NCBI GenBank assembly: GCA_016745035.1
Contig: JADGDE010000004.1
Span: forward strand, 173,987 to 237,986
From: Thiotrichales bacterium
Lineage (GTDB): Bacteria; Pseudomonadota; Gammaproteobacteria; Beggiatoales; Beggiatoaceae
DNA length: 64,000 bases
Direction of reading: 5' to 3'
The position numbers and the translations under genes were made by a program. Each line of letters opens with the position of its first letter. Positions within the stretch are counted from its first letter, which is position 1. Below, piece by piece: positions 17,346-26,700 of this stretch. The notes beneath the pieces were generated by a model, which had not been told where the DNA came from, searched no databases, and was given only the letters and a program-made list of their open reading frames with translations.

Positions 17346-18785
17346 TTACTCCATCACACCACTGGACGATCCGTCTTCAAGTTGTTGTTGACGCATACGT
17401 TTAGCTTCTTTGTTAGCCTTGTCTTTCGCCAAGGTGTAGTCTTTAACCAGTTTTTCTAACAATTCAGCTTGATCAACAGCCGCTCTGGCAGAAGCGTATT
17501 CACTGGGATTTTCTTTGGTTGCCGTCAGCACCGCATGACCTTTGGCTTTTTCGATTTCGGCTTGTTGACGTTCTTGTGAGAAAGTGAAGTGCATCCAGAT
17601 TAAAGAGACGCAGGTCGCGCCATAGAGCAGCATGAAGACCACACTGTTGACACCGGTTAAATCAATTAAAGCCCCGAACATAATGGGTAGTAAGAACCCG
17701 CCCATGCCGCCTGCTAAACCAACGATGCCAGAGGCAACACCAATATTTTCTGGATACTCATCAGAGAGGAATTTGAAAACGGACGCTTTACCAAAGCCCC
17801 AAGCGATACCGACTACAAATAAAAGGGAAGTAAAGACCCAAACATTGAGACCAATATTTAAGGCCGTTTCGCCACCACCGACGGTTTTGATCACCAAAGA
17901 GGTTTGTGGATAAGACATGATGAACAAGCAAACCCAAGAGACCCACATCACCCACCAAGTGACTTTATAAGCACCAAATTTATCTGAGAACCAACCACCT
18001 AAGGCGCGAATGATGCCTGAGGGTAAGACAAACACGGCAGCGAGTAGCGCAGCAGTTTGAATATCAAAACCGTATTCAGCGATATAGTATTTGGTCATCC
18101 ATAAAGACAAACCGACAAAGCCACCAAAGACCAAGGAGTAATACTGCATGTATTTCCAGATTTTGGGGTCTTTGAGCATTTGCAGCTGATCGCCAATAGT
18201 GATATTGGCACTGACTTTATGGTCTGGATCTTCATAGGTAAACATCCAGTAGAGGATAACGACGATGAACATCGCGACCGCATAAACTTGTGGAACCGTT
18301 TGCCAGCCATAAGCGACTACTAAGGAGGGAGCAACAAACTTGGTTAGGGCAGCACCGGCGTTACCTGCACCAAAAATCCCCATGGCAAAGCCTTGTTTTT
18401 CTCTAGTAAACCAGCGGGCGGTATAGGCGATGCCGACAGAAAATGAAGCCCCTGCGATACCAACAAATAAGCCGAGGACAATAAACTGCCAATATTCGGT
18501 AGCATTGCCGATAAACCACAACGGCAGAATCGTTGCCAACATCAATAAAAAGTAGACAATGCGCCCACCGTATTTGTCGGTGAGCATCCCCACCGGGAGG
18601 CGAGCAATCGAGCCAGTTAAAATCGGGGTCGCAATTAAAATCCCGAACTGGGTTTCATTAAGGGCAAGCAATTCTTTAATCGGTATGCCAATAATGGAAA
18701 ACATCACCCATACGGCAAAACATGCAGTAAAGGCAAAAGTGTTCATGGTTAATACGGATAGTTGCTTGGTTCTGAAACTTGGCAT
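17346..18785 (-). CDS. narK: NarK-family nitrate/nitrite MFS transporter (first of pair)
   Basis: This second nitrate/nitrite porter has 479 residues from the ATG at 18785 (MPSFRTKQLSVLTMNTFAFT). In-frame alternatives are ATG at 18797 and GTG at 18827. The downstream ATG is preferred because AAGGA at about 18798-18802 serves it best and the protein then begins at the conserved part. The family signatures are GASFSVGIAYTARWF, GIFGAGNAGAAL and GLAGGMGGFLLP. A charged cytoplasmic tail of about 75 residues (QERQQAEIEKAKGH and AKDKANKEAKRM) is an unusual extension and looks helical. It is the first gene of the nitrate island on this strand, so the NarL-type sites upstream probably control it and perhaps the genes after it. 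Two narK-type genes in tandem are common in denitrifiers. Confidence 0.9.
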   Translation of the reverse strand: MPSFRTKQLSVLTMNTFAFTACFAVWVMFSIIGIPIKELLALNETQFGILIATPILTGSIARLPVGMLTDKYGGRIVYFLLMLATILPLWFIGNATEYWQFIVLGLFVGIAGASFSVGIAYTARWFTREKQGFAMGIFGAGNAGAALTKFVAPSLVVAYGWQTVPQVYAVAMFIVVILYWMFTYEDPDHKVSANITIGDQLQMLKDPKIWKYMQYYSLVFGGFVGLSLWMTKYYIAEYGFDIQTAALLAAVFVLPSGIIRALGGWFSDKFGAYKVTWWVMWVSWVCLFIMSYPQTSLVIKTVGGGETALNIGLNVWVFTSLLFVVGIAWGFGKASVFKFLSDEYPENIGVASGIVGLAGGMGGFLLPIMFGALIDLTGVNSVVFMLLYGATCVSLIWMHFTFSQERQQAEIEKAKGHAVLTATKENPSEYASARAAVDQAELLEKLVKDYTLAKDKANKEAKRMRQQQLEDGSSSGVME

Positions 18786-18892
18786 TTCAATTCCCATTCC
18801 TTTTGATATTGTTTGGCTCAATATCACTCAAAAGTGAAGGTCTGCTCTTATAGAGTGTCAGCGAATCTATCAATGTCAGGCTTTAGCAACAA

Positions 18893-18908
18893 TACCCCCT
18901 AGGGGGTA
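18893..18908. promoter_or_regulatory. Predicted NarL 7-2-7 binding site 1
   Basis: TACCCCC-TA-GGGGGTA is a perfect 16-base palindrome in the divergent region between the narK-type gene and narX. NarL recognises inverted heptamers close to TACYYMT separated by two bases, and this site has that geometry. The location beside narX/narL and a nitrate transporter supports it. Confidence 0.7.
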
Positions 18909-18933
18909 TACCTCCGAAGAAAAGGTCGCCTTA

Positions 18934-18949
18934 TACCCCATTGGTGGTA
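18934..18949. promoter_or_regulatory. Predicted NarL 7-2-7 binding site 2
   Basis: TACCCCA-TT-GGTGGTA is a second inverted heptamer pair with a two-base spacer, 41 bases from the first. A further half-site, GGTGGTA, lies at 18953-18959. The 41-base spacing is about four helical turns, so the two sites face the same side of the DNA. Confidence 0.65.
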
Positions 18950-19022
18950 TGGGGTGGTATATATTTATCTATTTGAATATGCTAGTGTTAATAAACGCAC
19001 TTCGATAAAAAACGAGAGGGAA

Positions 19023-19088
19023 ATGGTGGTAGCTATGTTTTTGGGAGTACCTCTTTATCCTCACGGTTTTTCAGCCAATGATGAATAA
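19023..19088 (+). CDS. Possible 21-codon leader peptide coupled to narX
   Basis: A short frame starts at ATG 19023, directly after GAGAGGG at 19014-19020, and ends at TAA 19086-19088. It overlaps the narX start codon by 11 bases. The predicted peptide begins MVVAMFLGVPLY. narX itself has no ribosome binding site in front of its ATG at 19078, so narX translation may depend on ribosomes that finish this peptide. The SD-to-ATG distance for the first ATG is short; an in-frame ATG at 19035 is the alternative. Confidence 0.35.
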   Translation: MVVAMFLGVPLYPHGFSANDE

Positions 19089-21012
19089 ACAAGCAAGAAA
19101 ACATTCTTTAATTCTGCGTTTTGGACTGGCTTTGGGAGGCATTATTTTTCTCGCCTTTGTCAGTATGCTTAGCTCGATTGTGATCACAGAATCGATCACA
19201 GGTATGGGCACGGCAATTAATCAATCTGGCTCTTTACGGATGCAATCTTTTCAAATTGCTGCTGATTTGGTTTATCGAGAAAGCAAAGATCCCGATAACA
19301 CGCAAGCACATCTTTATGCCGGGTTTGTGCAAGAATTTGAAGCCCGTTTGTACCATCAAAAATTAAAAAATATCATCCCCAAAGATGTCGACAGCCCGAT
19401 TCAGAAAAGTTATCAAAATGTGACGGAAACCTGGGAGAAAAGCATAAAACCTGTTTTGTATATCTATGAAAATATAGGCAATCCTGAAGATATTTTGCAC
19501 CAAGATTATGATAAGTTGTATTGGCAAGAGTTGACGATTTCTACCCGAATGATGATTCGTCAGCGTTATATGGATTTAGTCAAAGATTTTGTCAACAAAA
19601 TTGATTTATTTGTCAAAGATTTGGAGACGGAAGTTGAGGCAAAAATCAAAACTTTGCATTTGATTGAGTCCGTGAGCTTTTTTCTCGCTATTGCCATCGT
19701 CTTGGTGACCATGCTTTTTATTCACTCACGGATTTTATCGCCTTTAAATATGCTCATGGTTGCCACTGAGCGGATCCGCTCGGGTGATTTTAGCTATAAA
19801 GCCAGTGTCAAAGGCAATAATGAACTCTCAGAACTGGCGCATACTTTTAATGCCATGTCCGAAGAATTATCCATCACCTACACAGAACAAGAGCAAGAGA
19901 TTCGGGAAAAAACCGAGGCTTTAAGGCAGAAAAAAAATGCGATGGAATTGCTTTACCACACCACAGAAACCCTGAGTTTAGCGCCCACCGATTCTAGCAG
20001 TTATAAGAAGATTTTAGAAAATATCAAACAATACATGGATATTGATTCGGGTTTAATTTGTCTCTCTAACGCTGAGAAAGGCTCAGGTCATGTGTTGGCT
20101 TCTTGTTTTAGCGATCATGCTTGCTATGTTGATTGTCGTAAATGTCATCATAAAAAAAGAAAAAAGAAAAATGAGTTAATTTTTCCAATTCAAGACAACA
20201 ATAAACGCTACGGCTTGCTCATTTTGCATACCGATGAGGCACAGCTAAAATCATGGCAAACATCAACGTTAAAAATCATCTCCGAACAAATTGGCTCAGC
20301 GCTTAATATCGCCAGTAGCACTATTAAAGAAAGAGAACATGCCTTGACCCAAGAGCGCAGCCATATCGCCCGTGAGTTGCATGATTCTTTGGCGCAATCA
20401 TTGAGTTATTTAAAAATTGAAATCAGCCGCATTCAAGCTTTGCTGAATAAAAAAAATTCACCAGAATTGATTCAGCCCATTGTTACCGATGTACGTTATG
20501 AGTTAAACAATGCCTACCGACAATTGCGTGAATTATTAACCACCTTTCGCCTTAGCATTGACACCAATGAATTAAACCAAACCATTAACCAAGCGATTGA
20601 AGCGTTTAGACAACAACAAGATGTCGCCATTCACACCGACATCCGCCTCAAAGACTGTGAAATTAATCCCCATGAAGCAATCCATTTGGTTTATATTCTC
20701 AAAGAAGCGCTCAATAATGTGTATAAACATGCCAAAGCTTCACAAGTTTGGATAGAATTACGTAGTTCCTATGCCAATCAAGTGGTGGTAAAAATACAAG
20801 ATGATGGTATCGGCTTTGACCCAGAACAAAACAAACAAGGGCATCATGGTCTATTTATCATGGCTGAGCGTGGCAAGGCACTTAATGGCGATTATGCTAT
20901 CAGAGCGCGCACGGGGGGTGGGGTCAGTATTAAGCTGCGTTTTACCCCGAAACAGTATCAAAAAAATAGCACAAATCAAGGCAATATCAGCTCATGGATC
21001 AGTCAAATTTGA
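19078..21012 (+). CDS. narX: Nitrate/nitrite sensor histidine kinase
   Basis: This inner-membrane sensor detects periplasmic nitrate or nitrite and phosphorylates NarL. It is 644 residues (E. coli NarX is 598). The first membrane span lies near residues 10-30. The conserved nitrate-binding P-box follows (GTAINQSGSLRMQS, about 45-58). The periplasmic helical domain extends to about 200, then comes the second span and a HAMP domain (about 225-275). A GAF-like central module carries a cysteine cluster C-x5-C-x3-C-x2-C (about 345-360). The HisKA_3 dimerisation domain has ARELHDSLAQS with phospho-acceptor His435. The ATPase domain shows LKEALNNVYKHA and DDGIGFD. The ATG at 19078 is the first in this frame after a stop at 19030. 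narL overlaps its end by 19 bases. It is divergent from the narK-narG genes. Confidence 0.93.
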   Translation: MMNKQARKHSLILRFGLALGGIIFLAFVSMLSSIVITESITGMGTAINQSGSLRMQSFQIAADLVYRESKDPDNTQAHLYAGFVQEFEARLYHQKLKNIIPKDVDSPIQKSYQNVTETWEKSIKPVLYIYENIGNPEDILHQDYDKLYWQELTISTRMMIRQRYMDLVKDFVNKIDLFVKDLETEVEAKIKTLHLIESVSFFLAIAIVLVTMLFIHSRILSPLNMLMVATERIRSGDFSYKASVKGNNELSELAHTFNAMSEELSITYTEQEQEIREKTEALRQKKNAMELLYHTTETLSLAPTDSSSYKKILENIKQYMDIDSGLICLSNAEKGSGHVLASCFSDHACYVDCRKCHHKKRKKKNELIFPIQDNNKRYGLLILHTDEAQLKSWQTSTLKIISEQIGSALNIASSTIKEREHALTQERSHIARELHDSLAQSLSYLKIEISRIQALLNKKNSPELIQPIVTDVRYELNNAYRQLRELLTTFRLSIDTNELNQTINQAIEAFRQQQDVAIHTDIRLKDCEINPHEAIHLVYILKEALNNVYKHAKASQVWIELRSSYANQVVVKIQDDGIGFDPEQNKQGHHGLFIMAERGKALNGDYAIRARTGGGVSIKLRFTPKQYQKNSTNQGNISSWISQI

Positions 21013-21653
21013 CCACCATTTTAATTATTGATGATCACCCTTTGTTTCGCAAAGGGGTAAAAAATTTGCTAACAATGAATCCAAACCTGTCTGTCATCGC
21101 AGAGGCGGCCTGTGGTGAAGAAGGGATTGTTTTAGCGCTTAAACTCAAACCTGATTTGATTTTGCTCGATATTGATATGAAAGGTATCGGCGGTATTGAA
21201 ACCTTAAAACAGCTCAAGCAAAAAGGCTGTATCTCAAAGATTGTCATGTTAACGGTTTCAGATTATGAACAAAACGTTTTACAAGCCTTAAAAAGTGGTG
21301 CCGATGGGTATTTACTTAAAGACATGGAACCGGAAGATATTTTAGGTAAAATAGAACAAGCTGCTGATGGTCATACGGTATTGAGTGAACAATTAACCAG
21401 CCTATTGGCAAAATCGATTCGCGAAGAAGCCAGCGCCCCTAGCTCTGTCAGGGAAGCTAATTTGACCGAGCGTGAAACAGAAATTTTGCGTTTGGTCGTG
21501 GAGGGCAAAAGTAATAAATTGATTGCCGGTGACCTCAATATTTCTGATGGCACGGTAAAAGTGCATATGAAGCATATTTTGAAAAAACTCAAACTCAAAA
21601 CGCGGGTCGAGGCAGCAGTTTGGGCGATTAAAAACCTCTCCTCTTCTCTTTGA
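20994..21653 (+). CDS. narL: Nitrate/nitrite response regulator
   Basis: This DNA-binding partner of NarX is 219 residues, close to E. coli NarL (216). The receiver domain (about 1-125) has the acidic pair DDHP and the phosphorylated Asp59 in LLDID. The switch threonine is in MLTVSD, and the conserved lysine is in YLLKDME. The LuxR/NarL-type helix-turn-helix (about 150-215) reads LTERETEILRLVVEGKSNK, then SDGTVKVHMKHILKKL, which is close to NarL's VHVKHMLKK. The start overlaps the narX end by 19 bases, so the pair is translationally coupled. The predicted 7-2-7 sites at 18893 and 18934 are its likely targets. Confidence 0.95.
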   Translation: MDQSNLTTILIIDDHPLFRKGVKNLLTMNPNLSVIAEAACGEEGIVLALKLKPDLILLDIDMKGIGGIETLKQLKQKGCISKIVMLTVSDYEQNVLQALKSGADGYLLKDMEPEDILGKIEQAADGHTVLSEQLTSLLAKSIREEASAPSSVREANLTERETEILRLVVEGKSNKLIAGDLNISDGTVKVHMKHILKKLKLKTRVEAAVWAIKNLSSSL

Positions 21654-21772
21654 GACAAACTTTCGCAGCCTTTGCCGCGCTTGCATTTTAAACTTCAAAC
21701 CCCTAAAGCTAAAATTATCCTCTTCTTCTTTAAGGTCTTAAATCGATTCTATATCAGAGTAAAAAACTGCGG

Positions 21773-21778
21773 TATAAT
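21773..21778 (+). promoter_or_regulatory. Candidate -10 box for the superoxide-reductase-like gene
   Basis: A consensus TATAAT lies 29 bases before the start codon at 21808. No good -35 box stands 16-18 bases upstream, so an activator may be needed. A clear AAGGAG at 21797-21802 serves the start. Confidence 0.35.
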
Positions 21779-21807
21779 GCAACACCATCTCAACACAAGG
21801 AGTTATT

Positions 21808-22230
21808 ATGTCTACTCGTAGAACTTTCCTCAAAACCTCTTTAGCCGCAGGCGCAGGTGTACTGGCAGCCGGTATCAGTGCCGTACAGGCTAAAAGCGAC
21901 GCCGCGGCCGCGCCTAAATTTGCTGCGGGTTTAATTTATACCAAAGATAACCCCGGTAAATGGGCGAAAAAAGTCGGCTCTCATGCCCCTAGCGTTAAAG
22001 TCGAAGGCACGAAAGTGACCGTGACCACCGATCATGGCATGTCTGAAAAGCATTTTATTGTGCGTCATACCATCGTTACCCCAGCGGGCGACGTGTTGGC
22101 AGAAAAAACCTTTATGCCCAGCGATGAAGCGGTGTCCGTGTTTGAAATCGAAGGCAAACACCCAGTGCTGTATGCCTCAAGTTTCTGTAATAAGCATGAC
22201 TTATGGGTGAGCGAATTTAGCGTGAGCTAA
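21808..22230 (+). CDS. Tat-exported superoxide-reductase-like protein (desulfoferrodoxin family)
   Basis: This 140-residue protein resembles the iron centre-II domain of superoxide reductase (neelaredoxin/desulfoferrodoxin), which reduces superoxide to peroxide. Likely iron ligands are His59, His76, His82, Cys127 and His130. The H-x5-H spacing and the C-N-x-H signature followed by LW match the family. The conserved glutamate two residues before the first histidine in classical enzymes is replaced by glycine (GSHAPS), so catalysis may differ. The N-terminus is a twin-arginine signal (STRRTFLKTSLAAGAG, cleaved around residue 28), which places the protein in the periplasm with its cofactor inserted beforehand. 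Most superoxide reductases are cytoplasmic. It stands alone after narXL with its own ribosome binding site. A SoxYZ-like fold was considered, but the CNxH motif argues against it. Confidence 0.75.
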   Translation: MSTRRTFLKTSLAAGAGVLAAGISAVQAKSDAAAAPKFAAGLIYTKDNPGKWAKKVGSHAPSVKVEGTKVTVTTDHGMSEKHFIVRHTIVTPAGDVLAEKTFMPSDEAVSVFEIEGKHPVLYASSFCNKHDLWVSEFSVS

Positions 22231-22246
22231 GAGGGTAGTTAAAATC

Positions 22247-22307
22247 TGATGTTACGCACTAAATTAGTTTTTGTCACAATGTCGTATTTAGCCTTTGCGT
22301 AACATCA
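22247..22307 (-). repeat. MITE-like element, family A, copy 4 (short, inverted)
   Basis: Here TGATGTTACGCA and its reverse complement TGCGTAACATCA bound only 61 bases. The right end reads GCCTTTGCGTAACATCA, the mirror of the left end of other copies, so this copy is inverted and has lost its middle. Confidence 0.8.
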
Positions 22308-22328
22308 GTTAAAATATAAAATGCTTTA

Positions 22329-22505
22329 GAGTCTATGCGACATATGAATAATCGGCTACAAATCCGCTATTTTGGTCTAATTCCGCGCTTTTATTTAAAA
22401 AGGATTCTTAACGACTCACTCGTCGTTAAGTTCGCCTCACAAAACCACGGAATTAGCCTCAAAATATCTGATTTTCGCGACGATTCCCATACCTCGCATA
22501 GACTC
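22329..22505 (-). repeat. MITE-like element, family B, copy 1
   Basis: This 177-base element is bounded by GAGTCTATGCG and CGCATAGACTC. It is the reverse complement of the element at 27984-28142, with close identity except for a variable centre. Here the centre holds its own inverted repeat (CTTAACGACGAG/CTCGTCGTTAAG). The small open frame across it is not a gene. Confidence 0.85.
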
Positions 22506-22530
22506 TTAGTGCTATAGGACTTCCTCATAG

Positions 22531-23034
22531 TTAGATATGAGGTTCCAATATATGGGTATGTAAACTCACTTGCGTTTGTGATTTGACGGTAAGCCCCAGT
22601 TGTTTGGCAGCAAAATAAGACAATGCCATATCGACATCCTCTTGTGCGCCTAAACGCGCCTGAATTTGCACCAAGACTTGTTTGCCATTGGCATGAGTGA
22701 CTTTAACCCATGTGCCCACAGGCAAAAAACGATGGGCTGCACTCATGCTATAAATATCATATGACTGTCCATGCTGGGTTTTGCGTCCATGTTGCTCCAG
22801 CCCCCAGACTTTAAGTTTTGCTGTGCCTTTCCAAGCGATAATGGGCATTTTTTCCGGGGGCGATAAAGCATTTGCAGGGTTTTCTACACTCAAATGATTT
22901 GATAGCGGCAAAGCCTGTTTATCCGCTGCCTGATAAGTCGGGTTATTACAGCCACTGAGGGCTAAAGCCGCCAGTAGCATTGAGTAATAATTGATGTGAC
23001 GTACTCGGCTTGGTTTAATGTTGTTTCGTTTCAT
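22531..23034 (-). CDS. RlpA-like double-psi beta-barrel lipoprotein
   Basis: The protein is 167 residues. A signal with lipobox LALSGC (cysteine near residue 29) makes it a likely outer-membrane lipoprotein. The C-terminal half resembles the double-psi beta-barrel of RlpA: MSAAHRFLPVGTWVKVTHAN matches the family AAH-LP-GT-V-V pattern, followed by VLVQIQAR and VDMALSYFAAKQLGL (RlpA: D-S-AA--LG). The family's DRGPF segment is replaced by QARLG and the usual catalytic aspartate is not obvious. Peptidoglycan cleavage is therefore doubtful. The start overlaps the stop of the DUF4126 gene as ATGA, so the two are translationally coupled. No SPOR domain is present. Confidence 0.65.
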   Translation of the reverse strand: MKRNNIKPSRVRHINYYSMLLAALALSGCNNPTYQAADKQALPLSNHLSVENPANALSPPEKMPIIAWKGTAKLKVWGLEQHGRKTQHGQSYDIYSMSAAHRFLPVGTWVKVTHANGKQVLVQIQARLGAQEDVDMALSYFAAKQLGLTVKSQTQVSLHTHILEPHI

Positions 23035-23771
23035 GAATTTAACAATTTTTGTTTTTCAATTTGAAATTCAGCCTCATCTATCACCCCTTTCTCACGTAGG
23101 TTTTGCAGTCGTTCTAAGGCTTCTAGTTGTTGGGTTATCGGGTTGTCATTTTTCGTTTCTGTTTCGTCAGTTTTGCCACCAAATAAGAAGGCAAAAATAC
23201 TTTTAATCGCTCCCCATATTTTCGGTAACAGCCAAACAATAAGGATAATAGAAACAATCAAGATACCTAAGAAAATTAAGGGATGGTTTAACGCAGCCCA
23301 TAAGCCTGCAAATACGGCGACATCTTCACTGATTGAGGCTCCCCAGTTGCTAAAAGGCTCCGGCGAGGTATTGATAAGCACCCTAGAGCCTGCCTTAGTC
23401 GCATGGGTGGCTGTTGCCATGCCACCGCCTAAAATAGCGGAGGCTATTTCCATTCCCATCCCGACATCTCCTACCGCACCTGAGGCTAACATAGCACCGG
23501 CTGGGATTCGGATAAAGGTGTGTAGGCTGTCCCAAGCACTATCGACACCGGGGATTTTATCGGCAACAAATTCGACCACATACATTAAACTTGCCGCTCC
23601 AATTACCCACGGGCTGGCTAAAATTTCTAAATCGGGGGGTAATTGAATTTGTCCGCTGCTACCTGCAAAACCCAGAATAGCAAGGGTAGCATAGAGGTTA
23701 ATACCACTGGCCCAAGCCGCGCCTAGCGTCAGGGTTAATATGCTAATAATGTCTTGATAGGCTTCCATCAT
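23031..23771 (-). CDS. DUF4126 membrane protein with C-terminal SHOCT-like motif
   Basis: This 246-residue inner-membrane protein of unknown function belongs to the DUF4126 family. It opens with SILTLTLGAAWASGINLYAT. Glycine-rich hydrophobic segments follow (PAGAMLASGAVGDVGMGMEI), and a strong span lies near residues 165-190. The last 35 residues (LEALERLQNLREKGVIDEAEFQIEKQKLL) look like a SHOCT motif, which often ends membrane proteins. AAGGA lies before the tandem ATG codons at 23771 and 23768. It sits 6 bases after the propeller-kinase gene and overlaps the RlpA-like gene, so the three form one transcription unit. No function is claimed. Confidence 0.8.
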   Translation of the reverse strand: MMEAYQDIISILTLTLGAAWASGINLYATLAILGFAGSSGQIQLPPDLEILASPWVIGAASLMYVVEFVADKIPGVDSAWDSLHTFIRIPAGAMLASGAVGDVGMGMEIASAILGGGMATATHATKAGSRVLINTSPEPFSNWGASISEDVAVFAGLWAALNHPLIFLGILIVSIILIVWLLPKIWGAIKSIFAFLFGGKTDETETKNDNPITQQLEALERLQNLREKGVIDEAEFQIEKQKLLNS

Positions 23772-23777
23772 ATATCC

Positions 23778-26700
23778 TTAAGCGTCATCATTTTTATATT
23801 GCCATTGCAGCTGTAAATGGGTCTGGATACAATCCCATAGGGCCTCTTTTTTCACCGGTTTGGCTAAAAAACCACTAAAATTGTGTGCCGCTTCATGGGT
23901 TTTTGAATGTTCGACAATATTGGCTGACAAGGCAACAATGGGAATATGGGTCAGTGCCTTATCTTGGCGTATGGCGCTAGCGGCTCCAAAGCCATCTAAT
24001 TCGGGCATGACTAAATCCATTAAAATCAGATCAGGTTTATGTTGTTGTGCCTGTTCGATGGCAAGCTTACCATTTTCGGCTTCAATGATTTGGAAACCAA
24101 CTAAGTTCAGTAATTGACGTAATAAAAGACGGTTGACGCGAATATCATCGACAACCAAGATGGTGCGTCTGTCACCCAAATAGGCAATGACTTTGCGTTG
24201 TACGGTTTGTCGTTTGGGTAATTGACAACAGGGCATGGTGATTTGAAACCAAAAACAACTGCCATGAGACAAACGGCTTGTCACTTGTATTTCACCGCCC
24301 ATGAGTTTGACTAAACGTTGAGAAATAGCTAACCCCAGTCCTGTGCCTTGAGCGCGTTGTTTTTCTTCTCCAACCTGTTCAAAGGGGCTAAAAATTTTCT
24401 CAATTTCGGCTTCAGACATGCCTACGCCACTGTCTTTGATCTCAAATTCTATTGTGACCTGATCTTTTTCAGTTACAGTCAATTGTTGAGCACTCAGAGA
24501 AACTTCACCCTCTGGGGTAAATTTCACCGCATTACCTAATAAATTTAGCAGCACTTGGCGTAAACGTTTGCCATCAATTAAAACCCCTTCTGTTAAATTT
24601 GGATCAATATTACTTTTTAAGCTGATGCTTTGTTGTGCGGCTTTCATTTTCATGATGGCGCTGACACTCGCAAGTAGTTCAGGGAGATTGAGCGGCTTGG
24701 GATACAATTCTAGCTTGCCCGCTTCAACCTGAGCTATATCAAGGACATCATTAATAAGTGTGAGTAAATACTCACCACTTTCTTGAATAATAAGCATATT
24801 CTTACGAGCGCCTGTGGGCAGTTCATCATCGTCTTTAAGAATTTGAGCATAGCCCAAAATCCCATTGAGTGGCGTACGTAATTCATGGCTCATACTGGCA
24901 AGAAACGCACTTTTGCTTTGACTGGCAACTTCTGCCGCTTGTTTGGCTTTGCGTAAAGCGGCGGTGCGTTCATCCACTTTTCTTTCTAAACGCTGTTTTT
25001 GAGCGGTAATCATAGCGATACGGGCGCGGTAGCCTAAGTAAATCACCAATAATAATAAGCTAACGCTCGCGAGCTTAAACCACCATGTTTGCCACCATGG
25101 CGGTACAATTTCTAACGCGATTTCAGTGCCTAAAGGTGTCCAAATATCATCATTATTAGAGGCTTTTACTTGGAAAATATATTGCCCCGGTGGCACTTGG
25201 GTATAATAGGCTTCACGGCGAAAATCGACATAGTTCCAATCGTTATCAAAGTTTTTTAAACGGTAGGCATAGCGATTTTTCTCTGGAAAGAGGAAGTTTA
25301 GTGCCGCAAACTCGAAGGAAAAAGAAGATTGTTGATAGGAGAGTGTAATTTTCTCGGTGTTGGCTAAGGACTTGGTTAATACCGAATCCGGATCACTGAC
25401 TTTAACGACTTTGTTAAATAGCTTAAATTGACTCAAAACCACGGGAGGCGGGTAAATATTATCTTGAACTCTGTCAGGATAAAAGCTGTTAAAACCATTA
25501 ATGCCACCAAAAAACATTTCACCATCATGGGTTTTAAACGCCGCATTGGCATTAAATTCACTGCTTTGCAAACCATCGCTGACATCGTAGTGTTTAAAGG
25601 TGTTTTCCCGTGGGTTAAAACGCGATAATCCTTGGTTGCTGGTCAGCCATAAACAGTGGTTATCATCCTCAAGAATGGAATACACCACATCATTAGCAAG
25701 CCCGCTGGCTTCACGAAAATGTTTAAACTCGCCACTGTGAGGGCTAAAATGGTTAAGCCCGCCCCCAAATGTGCCCAGCCATAAATCCCCGACATCATCG
25801 GCATGAATCATCGAAATGGCATTATGACTGAGGCTATTACTGTTTTTAGGATCGTGTCTGTAATGTTGAAAACGTTGTGTTTGCGGATCAAACCGATCAA
25901 GACCGCCGCCATCTGTGGCAATCCATAAAAAATTTTGCGCATCTTGGTATAAATCAATCACCAAGTTACTGCTTAACTGTTCATCGTTTGCTTGTTGAGG
26001 GCTTTCACTATAGCCATAATGGTTAAAATTTTCTGTTTCGGGATTAAAATAGCTCAGCCCTTGGCGCGAACCTAGCCATAAACCTTGCTTATTATCGCCA
26101 ATAATGACTCTGACCACATTATTAACATCTTCGTTTTCTGTGCGCGGATGTAAGGGATAATTAATAAAGTGCTGTTGCTCTTTAACATATAGACTTAAGC
26201 TGTCGGCATCAGAACCAATCCACAAGCGGTTTTGCCTGTCCAAATATAGCGCTCGGACACTGTCATGTGGCAAGCTATGTTTGTCATTATGGTCATGGCG
26301 AAAGACTTGATTTGTTCCTTGCTTTAAGTCCAGATGGTTTAAGCCATCTTCAGTGCCTACCCATAATTGTCGGTCTAAATCTTTCAGTAAAGCAAACACA
26401 TTGCCATTACTTAGCGCACCATAAGGGACTTTTTTTTGTATTTCAGGGTGTATTTTTGTCGATAGATTTTTTTTATTTTCGTTTTTTTTATGAAAAGAAT
26501 GTGAAAATTTTTCCCGTCGTCCTTGATTCACGCCGCCTTTATCCGTACCTACCCATAAATGTCTGGCATTATCTGTATATAAGCTCAATATGGCATCACG
26601 ACTGATACTCGTCGGGCCATCAGCTGCTTTGTAGACCTTAAAAGTATTGGTTTTAGTATCCAGCACATTTAGCCCTCCGCCATCGGTACCAATCCATAAA

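Noticed and set aside
22335..22517. 60-codon open frame
   Set aside because: It lies almost wholly within the family B element, and the second copy of the element does not preserve it.
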